DNA of 64,000 nt from Bacteroidales bacterium (GCA_017617125.1 JAFZWY010000008.1:1-64000), one strand, 5' to 3'; shown: positions 41,816-51,440, counted from the stretch's first letter. Numbers and translations: made by a program. The notes: generated by a model not told the origin, from the letters alone.

Positions 41816-43171
41816 GAATATTGCGAACATCTGTTTTGCGATGAGCAGATAGATTATAAGTCCCATAATATCGTTGAAGGTGGTGATAAATGGACCTGTT
41901 GCAATTGCGGGGTCAACTTTCATCTTCTTGAGTAGCAGAGGTATAAATGTGCCGAGTACTGTTGCAAACACAATCACAGAAAGCAAGGCGACGCTTACCG
42001 ACAATGTGAGGGCAAAGCTATCGGAGAAGAAGAAGTTGTATGCGAATATCAGAGCACCGCAGATAAAGCCGTTGCATAAGCCTATTTGCAGTTCCTTGAA
42101 AAGTTTTTTGCCTGTTGAATGTATGTCAAGGTCGCCGCTGGCGAGACCCTGTACCACGATAGCCGACGACTGCACACCGGCGTTTCCGCCCATAGCGGCA
42201 ATTAGCGGCAGGAACATCGCAAGCGATGTATATGAGGCCATTTCCTCGTCGAAGATGCCGATTATCAACGATGAGCATACACCGCCCAACATACCGATGA
42301 GCAACCACGGGATGCGCGACTTTGTCTGCTTCAGTACGCTGTCGGAAAAGTTGACGTCGTCGGTAATACCTGCGCTCAACTGGTAGTCCTCTTCGGCGCT
42401 TTCGCGGATGACGTCGACAACATCGTCGATGGTGATTCGTCCCATCAGACGGCCAATGCTGTCGACAACTGGAATTGCAACCAAGTCGTACTTTTCCATA
42501 ATCTTGGCGACTTCTTCTGCTGTGTCGTCGGTTTTCACCGAAACAGTGTCTTCTTCGAGAAGATTTACAATTTTTTGGTTGGTCGAACTAAATAGTAGCG
42601 ACTTCAACGAAACTGTGCCTTTGAAAATATTGTTGTCGTCGACAACGTAGAGGTAGTAGATTTCGTCGATAAGTTCGGCCTGGTCACGCATTTCGCCAAG
42701 GGCTTGCTTCACGGTAAGGTTTTCGTTTATTGCAACGAGTTCCTTTGCCATGATACCACCGGCGGTGTCTTCATCGTAGCTCAGAAGGTCGACAATGTCA
42801 CCAGCCTGGTCGACGTCCTTTACGTGCGAAAGAATTTCCTCCTGTACATCGTCGTCGAGGTCGCCGAGGATATCGGCAGCATCGTCCGATTCCATCTTGT
42901 CGATGAGTTGTTCACCGATGACGTCGCTAGGGATGGTTTCAAGGAGTTTTTCTCGCTCGTCGTCTTCGAGTTCCACAAGCACGTCGGCCTTGGTCTCGGC
43001 GTCGAGTAGCATGAATATAAAGGTGCAGTCGTCGAGGGTTATTTCCTCGAAGTATTCAGCGATGTCGGCGGGGTGCATTTCCTGAATCATCTCCGCAGCC
43101 CTTACCGAGTCCCGGTTCTTTACGACTTCGGTAAGTTCATCTAAGAATTCTTTTTTTATTTCGACTGCCAT
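41813..43171 (-). CDS. mgtE: Magnesium transporter MgtE
   Basis: 452-residue Mg2+ channel/transporter. Domains in order: MgtE N-terminal helical domain (about 20-120), two CBS domains (about 125-245, with SIGRLMGRITIDDVVDVI), the plug helix, and five transmembrane helices (about 265-450, with AAMGGNAGVQSSAIVVQGLA). Intracellular Mg2+ closes the channel through the N and CBS domains in known homologues. The ATG at 43171 (MAVEIKKEF) follows a promoter box; the frame upstream to 43222 is not family-like. Confidence 0.96.
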   Translation of the reverse strand: MAVEIKKEFLDELTEVVKNRDSVRAAEMIQEMHPADIAEYFEEITLDDCTFIFMLLDAETKADVLVELEDDEREKLLETIPSDVIGEQLIDKMESDDAADILGDLDDDVQEEILSHVKDVDQAGDIVDLLSYDEDTAGGIMAKELVAINENLTVKQALGEMRDQAELIDEIYYLYVVDDNNIFKGTVSLKSLLFSSTNQKIVNLLEEDTVSVKTDDTAEEVAKIMEKYDLVAIPVVDSIGRLMGRITIDDVVDVIRESAEEDYQLSAGITDDVNFSDSVLKQTKSRIPWLLIGMLGGVCSSLIIGIFDEEMASYTSLAMFLPLIAAMGGNAGVQSSAIVVQGLASGDLDIHSTGKKLFKELQIGLCNGFICGALIFAYNFFFSDSFALTLSVSVALLSVIVFATVLGTFIPLLLKKMKVDPAIATGPFITTFNDIMGLIIYLLIAKQMFAIF

Positions 43172-43191
43172 CTTCCGCAAAAATTTGTGTG

Positions 43192-43199
43192 CAAAGGTA
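43192..43199 (-). promoter_or_regulatory. -7 promoter box for mgtE
   Basis: TACCTTTG on the minus strand matches TAnnTTTG, 21 bases before the ATG at 43171. No M-box-like leader is present. Confidence 0.6.
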
Positions 43200-43253
43200 A
43201 TGCTTCGTTCGCTTAAAAGCAATAGCGATTTATAGTTTTTGATATCGCGCTAG

Positions 43254-43290
43254 AGAAATCATAAATCGTACTTCGAAAATCCCAAATATT
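43254..43290. repeat. Dispersed AATCGTA-type repeat
   Basis: AAATCATAAATCGTACTTCG is related to the elements at 12484-12517 and 8398-8430. It lies between divergent mgtE and the nucleoside hydrolase fusion gene. Confidence 0.4.
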
Positions 43291-43293
43291 ATT

Positions 43294-43301
43294 TACCTTT
43301 A
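43294..43301 (+). promoter_or_regulatory. -7-like box for the nucleoside hydrolase fusion gene
   Basis: TACCTTTA, one mismatch from TAnnTTTG, 17 bases before the ATG. Confidence 0.4.
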
Positions 43302-43317
43302 CGCCCAAATTTATAGC

Positions 43318-44721
43318 ATGATTATTTGCTTGATAATATTGCTGTTCCTATTTGCTCCTGTCGATGATGCTTCGGCGCATCAACGGGCAAAGTACAACGT
43401 GGTGATTGACACCGACTGCGGAATGGACGATTTCCGTGCACTGACCTATTTTATGTCTTCGCGCGACTTCAATATCGATGCGGTGCAGTCGGTAGGTGCT
43501 GTGCTTGATGCGGAAACATCTTCACAATGTTTGGCTTCTCTGCTTGGCGAACTGCACCACGAGGGAATATTGGTCGGAAAAGGCTTAAATGCGAAAAATT
43601 TCAAGAAAAACTGTTCGCCAGCCAGCGATTTTTGGAAAAATAGGGCGGATTTCGCAATAAAACCTCGTGCAGATGCAATTTGTACGGCTATTGCAAACAG
43701 CCGTAAGCAGGTAATATATGTTGCTATGGGACCGCTCACGAACCTTGCCGACCTTGTTGGCAAGCATCCCGAACTCGCATCGAAAATAAGCTATGTGCTT
43801 TGGCCATCGAGTACTAAGGAAGGTCAGCCGTGTGGGTATAATTACCAAATGGACAAGGCGGCATACGAGAAAGTTCTTGCTTCGGGATTGAAATTAAAGG
43901 TTCTGGACGCAGGTAGAGTTTTCTATCCCGACGATTTCCTCTCGCTTTTGCCCGAAATCAATACTCCATACGCACAAGTTTTCGCTAAATATCATCAAGG
44001 ACAGGCATTTTCTTCGGTTCGCTTTTGCGACGACTTGCTGCCGTTCTATATCCTTTACCCCGAATTGTTTCGTGAGACGGCAGGTCTGGGCGTTTTTGTG
44101 CTTACGCCAAAGCCCGATTCTTATTTCGATGTAATTGCCACGCGCATACTTAACTCTACTGAAACCGAAAAAGGTGTGATAATTACCGAAATGCCTCGAA
44201 GCAGCGCTTTGCTTTCGGCGGACGTCTCACCAATTGCTGAGCAAATTATACAGAAATACGGCTATACCGAGTATAAACTTGTGCTTCTGACTTCTGAAAT
44301 GCACTCGCATTTGGGAATTTATTCCATAATTGGTGCAAAAATGGGGCTTCGCATACTCGAATACTTGCACGTTGGACTCGATGAGGTTACAATTGTGTCG
44401 AACGCAGGTTCTGAACCTCCTTTAAGTTGCCTTAACGATGGTTTGCAGATAGGAGCCGGCACTACTTTGGGCTATGGTGCGATAACGATTTCGGCTGACA
44501 AGGATGTTTCCCCATCGGTAGTTGTGAATTACAACGGTCGCCGACTGCTTTTCAAGGTCAAGGATGATCTAAAGCGCGAAATTGCCTCTGACGTGATGGG
44601 TCTTGTGCAGAAACATGGCCTGGAGTCTGATGTATATTGGAGCGAGATACGTCGTCTAGCACTAGAGAAATACTGGAAGGAAAAGAGCAGGTTTGAGATA
44701 TTTGAGGTGGAGGAAAAGTAA
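43318..44721 (+). CDS. Nucleoside hydrolase fused to an FmdE-like domain
   Basis: 467 residues. The N-terminus (1-20) looks like a signal peptide. Residues about 27-300 match inosine-uridine-type nucleoside hydrolases: the Ca-binding IDTDCGMDDFRAL (30-42, usual DTDPGxDDA), VAMGPLTNLA (135-144), and RFCDDLLPFY near the last Asp. Residues about 320-455 match the FmdE/formylmethanofuran dehydrogenase subunit E family: EMHSHLGIYSIIGAKMG (His329, His331) and SCLNDGLQIGAGTTLGYGAI (Cys371, Asp374). The C-terminal zinc finger of full FmdE is absent. The joint product might hydrolyse nucleosides in the periplasm, but the role of the FmdE part is unknown. Confidence 0.85.
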   Translation: MIICLIILLFLFAPVDDASAHQRAKYNVVIDTDCGMDDFRALTYFMSSRDFNIDAVQSVGAVLDAETSSQCLASLLGELHHEGILVGKGLNAKNFKKNCSPASDFWKNRADFAIKPRADAICTAIANSRKQVIYVAMGPLTNLADLVGKHPELASKISYVLWPSSTKEGQPCGYNYQMDKAAYEKVLASGLKLKVLDAGRVFYPDDFLSLLPEINTPYAQVFAKYHQGQAFSSVRFCDDLLPFYILYPELFRETAGLGVFVLTPKPDSYFDVIATRILNSTETEKGVIITEMPRSSALLSADVSPIAEQIIQKYGYTEYKLVLLTSEMHSHLGIYSIIGAKMGLRILEYLHVGLDEVTIVSNAGSEPPLSCLNDGLQIGAGTTLGYGAITISADKDVSPSVVVNYNGRRLLFKVKDDLKREIASDVMGLVQKHGLESDVYWSEIRRLALEKYWKEKSRFEIFEVEEK

Positions 44722-44765
44722 TTATTAGTTGAAAGTTAAAAGTGGTAACACAGACAAAAAATATT

Positions 44766-44773
44766 TATCTTTA
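44766..44773 (+). promoter_or_regulatory. -7-like box for the SDR-cstA-DUF4197 operon
   Basis: TATCTTTA, one mismatch from TAnnTTTG, 28 bases before the SDR ATG. Short AGTTGAAAGTTAAAAG heptad repeats lie just upstream (44728-44743). Confidence 0.4.
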
Positions 44774-44801
44774 CATTTTGATTTAAAAATTGGATTTTGC
44801 A

Positions 44802-45563
44802 ATGAAAAAGATAGCATTGGTATCTGGCGCAACTGCTGGAATTGGAAAGGCAACTGCCGAAATATTAGCTAAAAACGGATATAATGTAATAATCACCGGT
44901 CGTCGCAACGTGCGACTTCTGGAATTGAAGAAGGAAATCGAAAGTACAACCGATTCGAAGGTTTATACGCTCAATTTCGACGTTCGCGACAACAAACAGG
45001 TATGCGAGGCAATAGATTCGCTTCCAGCAGAATGGAAAAACATTGATGTGTTGGTCAATAATGCTGGCCTGGCATCTGGTCTCGACCCGATCCAAAGCGG
45101 CGACATCGAGGACTGGGAAAAGATGATTGATACCAACGTTAAAGGTCTGCTTTACCTTACCCGCAAGGTTTCTCCTATGATGGTTGAACGCAAGTCTGGT
45201 CACATCGTCAACATCGATTCAATCGCAGGCAAGGAAGTTTATGCAAACGGAAACGTGTATTGCGCTACAAAGCACGCTGTAGATGCCTTGACAAAAGGTA
45301 TGCGCATCGATATGCTTCCGTATGGCGTTAAGGTTTCGCAGGTTTCGCCAGGAATGGTAAATACCGAATTCTCAACAGTCCGCTTCCACGGTGACAAGGA
45401 ACGCGCTGACCATACTTACGATGGACTTACTCCGCTTTACGCCGAGGACATTGCCGATTTCATCCTTTACATTGTAACCCGTCCTGCTCACGTTTGCATC
45501 AACGATATGATTGTGATGCCGGCGGCTCAGGCAAACTCAACTGTGAATTTCCGTAAAAAATAA
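44802..45563 (+). CDS. Short-chain dehydrogenase (YdfG-like)
   Basis: 253-residue cytoplasmic NAD(P)-dependent oxidoreductase. The cofactor motif is SGATAGIGKATAE (8-20), followed by VLVNNAGLASG, the catalytic Ser in IVNIDSIAGKE and the Tyr/Lys pair in YCATKHAVD. Its closest type is the YdfG-like 3-hydroxy acid dehydrogenase group. The ATG at 44802 is used (an in-frame TTG at 44790 adds four residues). It is the first gene of an operon with cstA (5-base gap). Confidence 0.93.
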   Translation: MKKIALVSGATAGIGKATAEILAKNGYNVIITGRRNVRLLELKKEIESTTDSKVYTLNFDVRDNKQVCEAIDSLPAEWKNIDVLVNNAGLASGLDPIQSGDIEDWEKMIDTNVKGLLYLTRKVSPMMVERKSGHIVNIDSIAGKEVYANGNVYCATKHAVDALTKGMRIDMLPYGVKVSQVSPGMVNTEFSTVRFHGDKERADHTYDGLTPLYAEDIADFILYIVTRPAHVCINDMIVMPAAQANSTVNFRKK

Positions 45564-45568
45564 ATAGT

Positions 45569-47020
45569 ATGATTACCTTTTTTATAGCCATTGCGGTGCT
45601 GATTGTCGGTTATTTCCTATATGGAAAGCTTGCCGAGCGCATTTTCGGCATCGACAAGAACCGCGTTACGCCAGCAGTCAGTATGGCCGATGGCGTCGAC
45701 TACATTCCTATGAAACCGTGGCGAATCTTTATGATTCAGTTCCTTAACATTGCAGGTGTTGGACCAATATGCGGTGCCATTATGGGTGCAAGGTTCGGTA
45801 CTGCATCTTTCCTTTGGATTGTGTTTGGAAGTATTTTTGCCGGTGCGGTACACGATTTCTTTGCCGGAATGATTTCGTTGCGTAACAAAGGTTGCAGTCT
45901 TCCCGAAATACACGGAGATTACCTTGGCAACGGCGTAAAGCAGTTTATGCGCGGATTCATGGTGATACTGATGATTCTAGTTGGTGTTGTCTTTGTGAAT
46001 ACGCCTGCAACTCTGCTCAACACGCATTTCACTCCCGATTGGAACATTTATATCTGGGTTGGAATAATTTTGGTTTACTACCTGATAGCTACATTGTTGC
46101 CAATCGATAAGGTAATCGGACGCATTTACCCGATTTTCGGCATCCTGTTGCTTGGAATGGCCGTGGCTATTGTGGTGGCATTCATCTATTACCAGCCAGC
46201 AATTCCCGAAGTTTGGGACGGACTTGACAACAAGCATCCGGCTGCGGCAACCAATCCAATTTTCCCAATGATGTTCATCTCCATCGCCTGCGGTGCAATT
46301 TCGGGATTTCATGCTACACAGTCGCCATTGATGGCTCGCTGTATGGTAAACGAGAAGCAGGGTCGTCCTATTTTCTATGGCGCAATGATTACCGAAGGTA
46401 TTGTGGCACTTATTTGGGCTGCCGCTGCTGCATATTTCTTCTCGCCAGAAAGCGGAATCGTTACCGATGGAAAGAGCGGTCCTGCAATGGTCGGACTTAT
46501 TGCGGAGACATGGTTTACGCCAGTAATTGCTGTGATTACAATACTTGGCGTGATTAGTGCAGCTGTTACTTCGGGCGATACGGCTTTGCGTTCTGCACGA
46601 CTGATAATCGCCGATTTCATGCATTCCGATCAGAAACCGATTCGCAATAGGCTGATTATTGCCGTTCCGATGTTTGCTGTGACGGCTGGAATTTTGATTT
46701 ACAGCCTTGCATCGCCTCAGGGCTTCGATGTTATCTGGCGTTATTTCGCATGGGCAAATCAGGTATTGTCTGTGTTCACATTGTGGGCAATAACGATTTA
46801 TTTGGCAATAAAGAAGAAATTCTATTGGATAACTTTGATTCCTGCACTATTCATGACAATGGTTTGCTCGACTTTCATTTTCATTGCCGAGAAGGAAGGC
46901 TTTGGATTGGGCAAGGCTATTTCGTATTCAATAGGAGGCGCGATAACAGTAGCATCTTGTGTCGGATTCTTCCTGTGGAAACATTTCCGTGCAGCAAAAT
47001 CTACAGTAAAAGAGGATTAA
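45569..47020 (+). CDS. cstA: Carbon starvation CstA-family peptide transporter
   Basis: 483-residue inner-membrane protein with about 12-13 hydrophobic helices. The N-terminal YGKLAERIFGIDKNRVTPA, the block around FLNIAGVGPICGAIMGARFG, and AVTSGDTALRSARLIIADF are typical of CstA. It is of the shorter class (E. coli CstA has about 700 residues). The family imports peptides or pyruvate during starvation. It lies between the SDR and DUF4197 genes in one operon. Confidence 0.93.
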   Translation: MITFFIAIAVLIVGYFLYGKLAERIFGIDKNRVTPAVSMADGVDYIPMKPWRIFMIQFLNIAGVGPICGAIMGARFGTASFLWIVFGSIFAGAVHDFFAGMISLRNKGCSLPEIHGDYLGNGVKQFMRGFMVILMILVGVVFVNTPATLLNTHFTPDWNIYIWVGIILVYYLIATLLPIDKVIGRIYPIFGILLLGMAVAIVVAFIYYQPAIPEVWDGLDNKHPAAATNPIFPMMFISIACGAISGFHATQSPLMARCMVNEKQGRPIFYGAMITEGIVALIWAAAAAYFFSPESGIVTDGKSGPAMVGLIAETWFTPVIAVITILGVISAAVTSGDTALRSARLIIADFMHSDQKPIRNRLIIAVPMFAVTAGILIYSLASPQGFDVIWRYFAWANQVLSVFTLWAITIYLAIKKKFYWITLIPALFMTMVCSTFIFIAEKEGFGLGKAISYSIGGAITVASCVGFFLWKHFRAAKSTVKED

Positions 47021-47039
47021 TAAGTAAAAATTGTAAGAT

Positions 47040-47900
47040 ATGAGAAAGATATTAGTTTTATTAATGATGGCTGCCTGCTTCTGCGGTTGCGATTTGTTGC
47101 TTTCGTCTACTGGCAATACTACGCTTGGTACGATGTCGCAGACAGAATTGGGAAAGGCAGTAAAGGAACTTTTGCAGACAAGTGCCGACAATTCTTTGGC
47201 AAAACTTGGTGTAACCAATGGCTTTTATCAGAACGGTGAAGTAAAAATCCCATTTCCGCCAGCGCTGAAGAAAGTTGAAGATAAGTTGAAACAGGTCGGT
47301 TTTACCAATCAGGTAAACCAGTTTACCGAGAAGCTGAATCGTTCGGCCGAAGATGCAGCATCTGGCGTGAAGGAAATTTTCAAGACTGCCATTACCCAGA
47401 TGACTATAAACGATGCATTAGGTATAATTAGAGGCAACGATGATGCAGCCACTGAATATATGAAGAAAACTACTTTGTCGGCCATTACATCGAAGGTTAC
47501 ATCGGTTGTGGCAAAGTCGAACGAGAAGATAAAGTTGGCTTCGTACTGGACTCCGCTGGCAAACAAATACAATGCGGTTATGATGCTGACAGGAGGTGCG
47601 CAGGTCAATACCGACCTTACTCAGTATGTTACCGAGCGTACTGTCGATGGTATTTTCAAGATAATGGCTAAGGAAGAGAAGGTAATTCGTACCAAGGCTT
47701 CTGCTCAGACAACATCATTGCTGCAAAAGGTATTCGGCGGCTCTGGTTCGACAAGTGGAACTTCTACATCTTCGAGTTCGGGTAGCACTGCAACCAAAGC
47801 AGGTGCTAATGGAGGCAAGGCAACTGTTACTTCCAGCGGAAGCTCTAATTCCGGAAGTTCAGGTTCTGGAAGCGGAAAGGCAGTTATCAAGAAGAATTAA
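47040..47900 (+). CDS. DUF4197 lipoprotein with Ser/Gly-rich tail
   Basis: 286 residues: signal 1-16 with a lipobox Cys (ACFCGC, about 17). DUF4197 covers about 35-225, with ALKEL-type helices and the conserved TEYMKKTT and YVTERTVDGIFKIMAKEEKVIR segments. Residues about 235-286 form a low-complexity Ser/Gly/Thr tail ending GKAVIKKN, unusual for the family. The function of DUF4197 is unknown. It is the last gene of the SDR-cstA operon, followed by a terminator. Confidence 0.9.
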   Translation: MRKILVLLMMAACFCGCDLLLSSTGNTTLGTMSQTELGKAVKELLQTSADNSLAKLGVTNGFYQNGEVKIPFPPALKKVEDKLKQVGFTNQVNQFTEKLNRSAEDAASGVKEIFKTAITQMTINDALGIIRGNDDAATEYMKKTTLSAITSKVTSVVAKSNEKIKLASYWTPLANKYNAVMMLTGGAQVNTDLTQYVTERTVDGIFKIMAKEEKVIRTKASAQTTSLLQKVFGGSGSTSGTSTSSSSGSTATKAGANGGKATVTSSGSSNSGSSGSGSGKAVIKKN

Positions 47901-47943
47901 AACGACAGAAAATCGCTTTTCGGATTTCCGAAAACATTATGAA

Positions 47944-47973
47944 TAAAAAAGCCCCAAATCGGGGCTTTTTTTT
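47944..47973. terminator. Bidirectional terminator between DUF4197 and epimerase genes
   Basis: AAAAAAGCCCC / GGGGCTTTTTT with an AAATC-type loop and T runs in both directions, between two converging genes. Confidence 0.9.
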
Positions 47974-48964
47974 ATTTCAGATATTCATAGTACCATTTTA
48001 TTGCATGTTTCAGTCCTTGGTGGACATCGTACTGCGGATTGTATCCAAGTACGCGTTTTGCTTTTTCGATTGAGGCTAGCGAGTCTCGTATGTCGCCAAG
48101 CCTTTCGGGACCATATTCAATCTTTACGTTGGCAATTTCCTTGTCGAATTCCGAAAGGTAGGCGACCAGCTCGGATGTGAGGTCGTTCAGTGAATTGCTT
48201 TCGCCGAATGCCACGTTGAAGACTGAATTTTCGGCTTCGGGATTTGTTGTTGTTGCGGCAAGTTCGTTGGCCTGGATAACGTTGTCGATGTATGTAAAGT
48301 CTCTCGACTGTTCGCCATCGCCATAGATTACTGGCGACTTGTGGTTTATCAATGCCTTTATGAATTTCGGAAAGACGGCTGCGTATGCGCTTTCCGGGTC
48401 CTGGCGTTTGCCGAATACGTTGAAATAGCGCAGACCTATTGTGCTCATGCCGTACAATTTTCCGAAAATGCCGGCGTAAAGTTCGTCGACGTATTTGGTT
48501 ATTGCGTAAGGCGACAGAGGCTTGCCGATGTTTTCCTCGACCTTAGGTAATGTTTTGGAATCGCCGTATGTAGATGAGCTTGCTGCATATACGAAGCGTT
48601 TTACCTTGGCATCTCTTGCGGCAACTATCATGTTGAGGAAACCGCCGATGTTTACTGCGTTGGTCGTTATCGGGTCGTTGATGCTACGTGGCACTGAACC
48701 CAAAGCCGCTTCGTGGAGAACAATTTCGATTCCTTCGCATGCTTTACGGCATGTCTCCAAGTCGCGGATATCACCTTCGATGAGCGTGAACTTGCTGTCG
48801 GATAAGAACGGTTCAACGTTCTCGCGTTTGCCTGTCGAGAAATTGTCGAGACATACGACGGTGTTGTTTTGCATCAGCAGGCGCTCAATAATATTGGAAC
48901 CGATGAATCCTGCTCCACCGGTAACCAATACCTTTGAATCGTGCAATATGCCTTTACTTTGCAT
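47972..48964 (-). CDS. NAD-dependent sugar-nucleotide epimerase (WbpP-like)
   Basis: 330-residue extended SDR enzyme. The Rossmann motif [10 protein letters not shown] is at 15-24, and the active-site Ser/Thr in AASSSTYGD (128-135) and Tyr153-x-x-x-Lys157 ([11 protein letters not shown]) follow. Its closest type is the UDP-GlcNAc/Glc 4-epimerase WbpP/Tviic group, supplying sugars for surface polysaccharide. It overlaps the rny stop by 11 bases, so it is co-transcribed with an RNA-decay gene. Exact substrate is not certain. Confidence 0.92.
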   Translation of the reverse strand: MQSKGILHDSKVLVTGGAGFIGSNIIERLLMQNNTVVCLDNFSTGKRENVEPFLSDSKFTLIEGDIRDLETCRKACEGIEIVLHEAALGSVPRSINDPITTNAVNIGGFLNMIVAARDAKVKRFVYAASSSTYGDSKTLPKVEENIGKPLSPYAITKYVDELYAGIFGKLYGMSTIGLRYFNVFGKRQDPESAYAAVFPKFIKALINHKSPVIYGDGEQSRDFTYIDNVIQANELAATTTNPEAENSVFNVAFGESNSLNDLTSELVAYLSEFDKEIANVKIEYGPERLGDIRDSLASIEKAKRVLGYNPQYDVHQGLKHAIKWYYEYLK

Positions 48965-50498
48965 AGTTTACTGATCTTGTTTCCCTGATGACGGTAATCT
49001 TTACCTGTCCTGGATATGTCATTTCGTCCTGAACGCGTCTTGCGATTTCGAGACTCAGCTGTTCCGATTCTGCATCTGTAATCTTTTCGCTACCTACGAT
49101 AACCCTAAGTTCGCGACCTGCCTGAATAGCGTAAGTCTTTACAACGCTCGGGTAGGAGAGAGCAAGGTTTTCGAGGTCTTTCAGACGCTTGATGTACGAT
49201 TCAACGATTTCGCGGCGTGCACCTGGGCGAGCACCTGAAATAGCATCGCAAATCTGTACTATCGGGGCGATGAGGCTTGTCATCTCGGTTTCATCGTGGT
49301 GAGCACCGATAGCATTGCAAACTTCCGGTTTCTCTTTGTACTTTTCGGCCAACTTCATACCGTATATTGCGTGTGGAAGTTCTGGTTCTTCGTCCGAAAC
49401 CTTGCCAATATCATGGAGCAGACCTGCACGTTTTGCAAGTTTGGTGTTCAAGCCGAGTTCTGCAGCCATTATTGCGCAGAGGTTTGCAACTTCGCGCGAG
49501 TGTTGTAGTAAGTTCTGTCCGTACGACGAGCGGTATTTCATCTTACCGATGAGGCGGATAAGCTCTGGATGCAAGTTGTGTACTCCGAGGTCGATAGAAG
49601 TGCGCTTACCTACTTCGATGATTTCTTCCTCTATCTGCTTGGTGGTCTTGTTTACCACTTCTTCGATACGTGCTGGGTGGATTCTACCGTCGGTAACAAG
49701 CTGGTGGAGAGAAAGTCTTGCAATTTCGCGGCGTACAGGGTCGAATGCCGAAAGCAGTATTGCTTCTGGAGTGTCGTCGACAACGATTTCAACACCAGTT
49801 GCGGCTTCCAAAGCCCTGATGTTACGACCTTCACGACCGATGATTCGGCCCTTCAGTTCGTCGCTTTCAATGTGGAATACGGTAACTGCGTTTTCGATTG
49901 CTGTTTCGGTAGCTACACGCTGTATGGTTTCGAGGATGATGCGTTTTGCCTCCTTGTTGGCTGTCATCTTAGCCTCGTCGATAATGTCGTTGATAAGAGT
50001 GATGGCTTCGGCCTTGGCGTTTTCCTGCATCGATTCGATGAGTTCCTTCTTGGCCTGTTCCGATGAAATTCCCGAAAGGCTTTCAAGTTTTTCTACTTGT
50101 GCCTTGTGTACCTTGTCAAGTTCTTCGGCTTTCTTTTCTGCCAGTTCTATTTGCTTGTTTAGGTTTTCCCTGAGATTGTCGTTTTCTTTCTTTGAACGTT
50201 GCAGTTCTTCAAGTTTGGCGGTTATGTTGGCTTCCTTCTGCTTGATTCTGTTTTCGGCAACTGCTATTTTTTGATTCTTTTCGTTGAAGTTCTTGTCGTT
50301 TTCGGCTTTCAGTTGCAGAAATTTTTCCTTTGCAGCGAGTTCTTTTTCCTTCTTTATGACTTCAGCTTCCGACTTTGCTTCGTTTACGATCTTGTTCTTT
50401 TTCTTCACAAGAATGTGATCCCAAAGAAAGAACGATATCGCAATTCCGACAGCGAATGCTACAACTCCGATGATAATTCCAATAGTTAATGTGTCCAT
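48954..50498 (-). CDS. rny: Ribonuclease Y
   Basis: 514-residue membrane-anchored endoribonuclease that begins mRNA decay. One N-terminal transmembrane helix (about 4-24) precedes a long coiled coil (about 30-195, rich in Lys/Glu), a KH domain (about 205-270, with [21 protein letters not shown]) and an HD domain (about 330-425, with the HDIGK motif in [12 protein letters not shown]). The ATG at 50498 starts the membrane helix. It lies downstream of zapA and the predicted 6S RNA. Confidence 0.96.
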   Translation of the reverse strand: MDTLTIGIIIGVVAFAVGIAISFFLWDHILVKKKNKIVNEAKSEAEVIKKEKELAAKEKFLQLKAENDKNFNEKNQKIAVAENRIKQKEANITAKLEELQRSKKENDNLRENLNKQIELAEKKAEELDKVHKAQVEKLESLSGISSEQAKKELIESMQENAKAEAITLINDIIDEAKMTANKEAKRIILETIQRVATETAIENAVTVFHIESDELKGRIIGREGRNIRALEAATGVEIVVDDTPEAILLSAFDPVRREIARLSLHQLVTDGRIHPARIEEVVNKTTKQIEEEIIEVGKRTSIDLGVHNLHPELIRLIGKMKYRSSYGQNLLQHSREVANLCAIMAAELGLNTKLAKRAGLLHDIGKVSDEEPELPHAIYGMKLAEKYKEKPEVCNAIGAHHDETEMTSLIAPIVQICDAISGARPGARREIVESYIKRLKDLENLALSYPSVVKTYAIQAGRELRVIVGSEKITDAESEQLSLEIARRVQDEMTYPGQVKITVIRETRSVNYAK

Positions 50499-50521
50499 TA
50501 TATATATATTTAAAATAAAAC

Positions 50522-50720
50522 AAAAAACCCGCAAAGTCTTTAACCGTGAAAAAACCCCTAGATACGTATGGGCGGAGCCTCCAAACTACTTCCGGCTTCC
50601 AACGGTTGCAAAGCAACTGGCTATTGCTAGCCATAAGGCCTGTCGTACATAATCAGAGAGTTGCTCCAATTATTTTTAAATGTTAAGTTTTTCAGCCTCT
50701 TAAAGACTTATACGGGTAAT
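50522..50720 (-). ncRNA. ssrS: Predicted 6S RNA
   Basis: In the 256-base gap between zapA and rny, the minus strand can form a 6S-like rod about 200 bases long. ACCCG pairs with CGGGT and AAGTCTTTAA with TTAAAGACTT at the ends. TGAAAAAC with GTTTTTTCA extends the closing stem. An open central region follows, and small terminal hairpins (TGGCTA-GCAA-TAGCCA, GTTGC-TTT-GCAAC) form the tip. A T run follows the 3' arm. 6S RNA binds the housekeeping RNA polymerase, and ssrS sits next to zapA in many bacteria. Ends are estimates. Confidence 0.75.
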
Positions 50721-50754
50721 ATTAAAAAACCACGAATAATATTTTAAAGATCGT

Positions 50755-51111
50755 TTACTCTTTGATGTTCAGCTTGTTGAATGATTCGATAATTTCTTCC
50801 AGCTTAAAATTCAAGTTTTTCAGCTCTATTATAGAGTTCTCCAACTGTTCGTTTTTCTTGGAGGTGTTGATTTCGTTGCCTAAAGTCTTATATACAAAAT
50901 TCAATAGTGCCAATACAACGATGTCGCGGTCATCGGTGAGGAGACCTGCGGAAGTTTTACGTTTATGTTCGATTAACGAATTCATGACGTCAGCCGACTG
51001 CCTAAGCATCATTTCCTTTTTTTCGTCATCCTTCGGGATGCTTAACTTGTAGTTTCTGCCGTCAATGTTCAGACTTATTGTCCTGGTCGTTATTTCTGCG
51101 TTGTATTCCAT
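50755..51111 (-). CDS. zapA: Cell division protein ZapA
   Basis: 118-residue cytoplasmic protein that bundles FtsZ filaments at the division ring. The N-terminal beta part (ISLNIDGRNYKLSIPKDDEKKEMMLRQSADVMN, about 12-45) is diagnostic, followed by a long C-terminal coiled coil (about 75-118). It lies 7 bases after the coiled-coil gene and upstream of the predicted 6S RNA, the same neighbourhood as in many other bacteria. Confidence 0.92.
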   Translation of the reverse strand: MEYNAEITTRTISLNIDGRNYKLSIPKDDEKKEMMLRQSADVMNSLIEHKRKTSAGLLTDDRDIVVLALLNFVYKTLGNEINTSKKNEQLENSIIELKNLNFKLEEIIESFNKLNIKE

Positions 51112-51118
51112 GTTCTAC

Positions 51119-51418
51119 TTACTTTTTCAAAAGAGTAATGCAGCTATCTATTTCCCGTATTATTTTGTTGATCTTCTGCTTGGCTTCCTTGTTGCCATCC
51201 GAAACAGGGCTGCTGAAGGCTTGCGCAAGCTTCAGGTCGTTATATTTCTTTTCTATTTCAGTTAATTTCTTCTTATTATTGTTTAGTTCGATATTCAAGT
51301 TTTCAATTTCCTTTGCCAGTTCGGCATTCTTGTCAATAAGGGATTTGCAGAACGATGCAAGGCGCTCTGCGTTGGAACTAAGTCTTTCAATTTGTTTCCT
51401 ATGTTCTTCTTCTCCCAT
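51119..51418 (-). CDS. Small coiled-coil protein upstream of zapA
   Basis: 99 residues, almost wholly alpha-helical coiled coil (about 10-70, rich in Glu, Lys, Asn and Leu), with a short break at SSPVSDGNK and a last helix. No family is recognised with certainty. Its position before zapA and its character suggest a ZapB-like division-ring partner, but this is inference. The ATG at 51418 (MGEEEHRKQ) fits better than 51436. Confidence 0.72.
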   Translation of the reverse strand: MGEEEHRKQIERLSSNAERLASFCKSLIDKNAELAKEIENLNIELNNNKKKLTEIEKKYNDLKLAQAFSSPVSDGNKEAKQKINKIIREIDSCITLLKK

Positions 51419-51440
51419 TTTGATCAAAAATTTCAATTTG

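Noticed and set aside
49315..50274. Long open frame on the plus strand (319 codons) opposite rny
   Set aside because: It is a shadow of the rny coding sequence: Ser-rich, low complexity, no domain. The rny protein has all its domains on the other strand.
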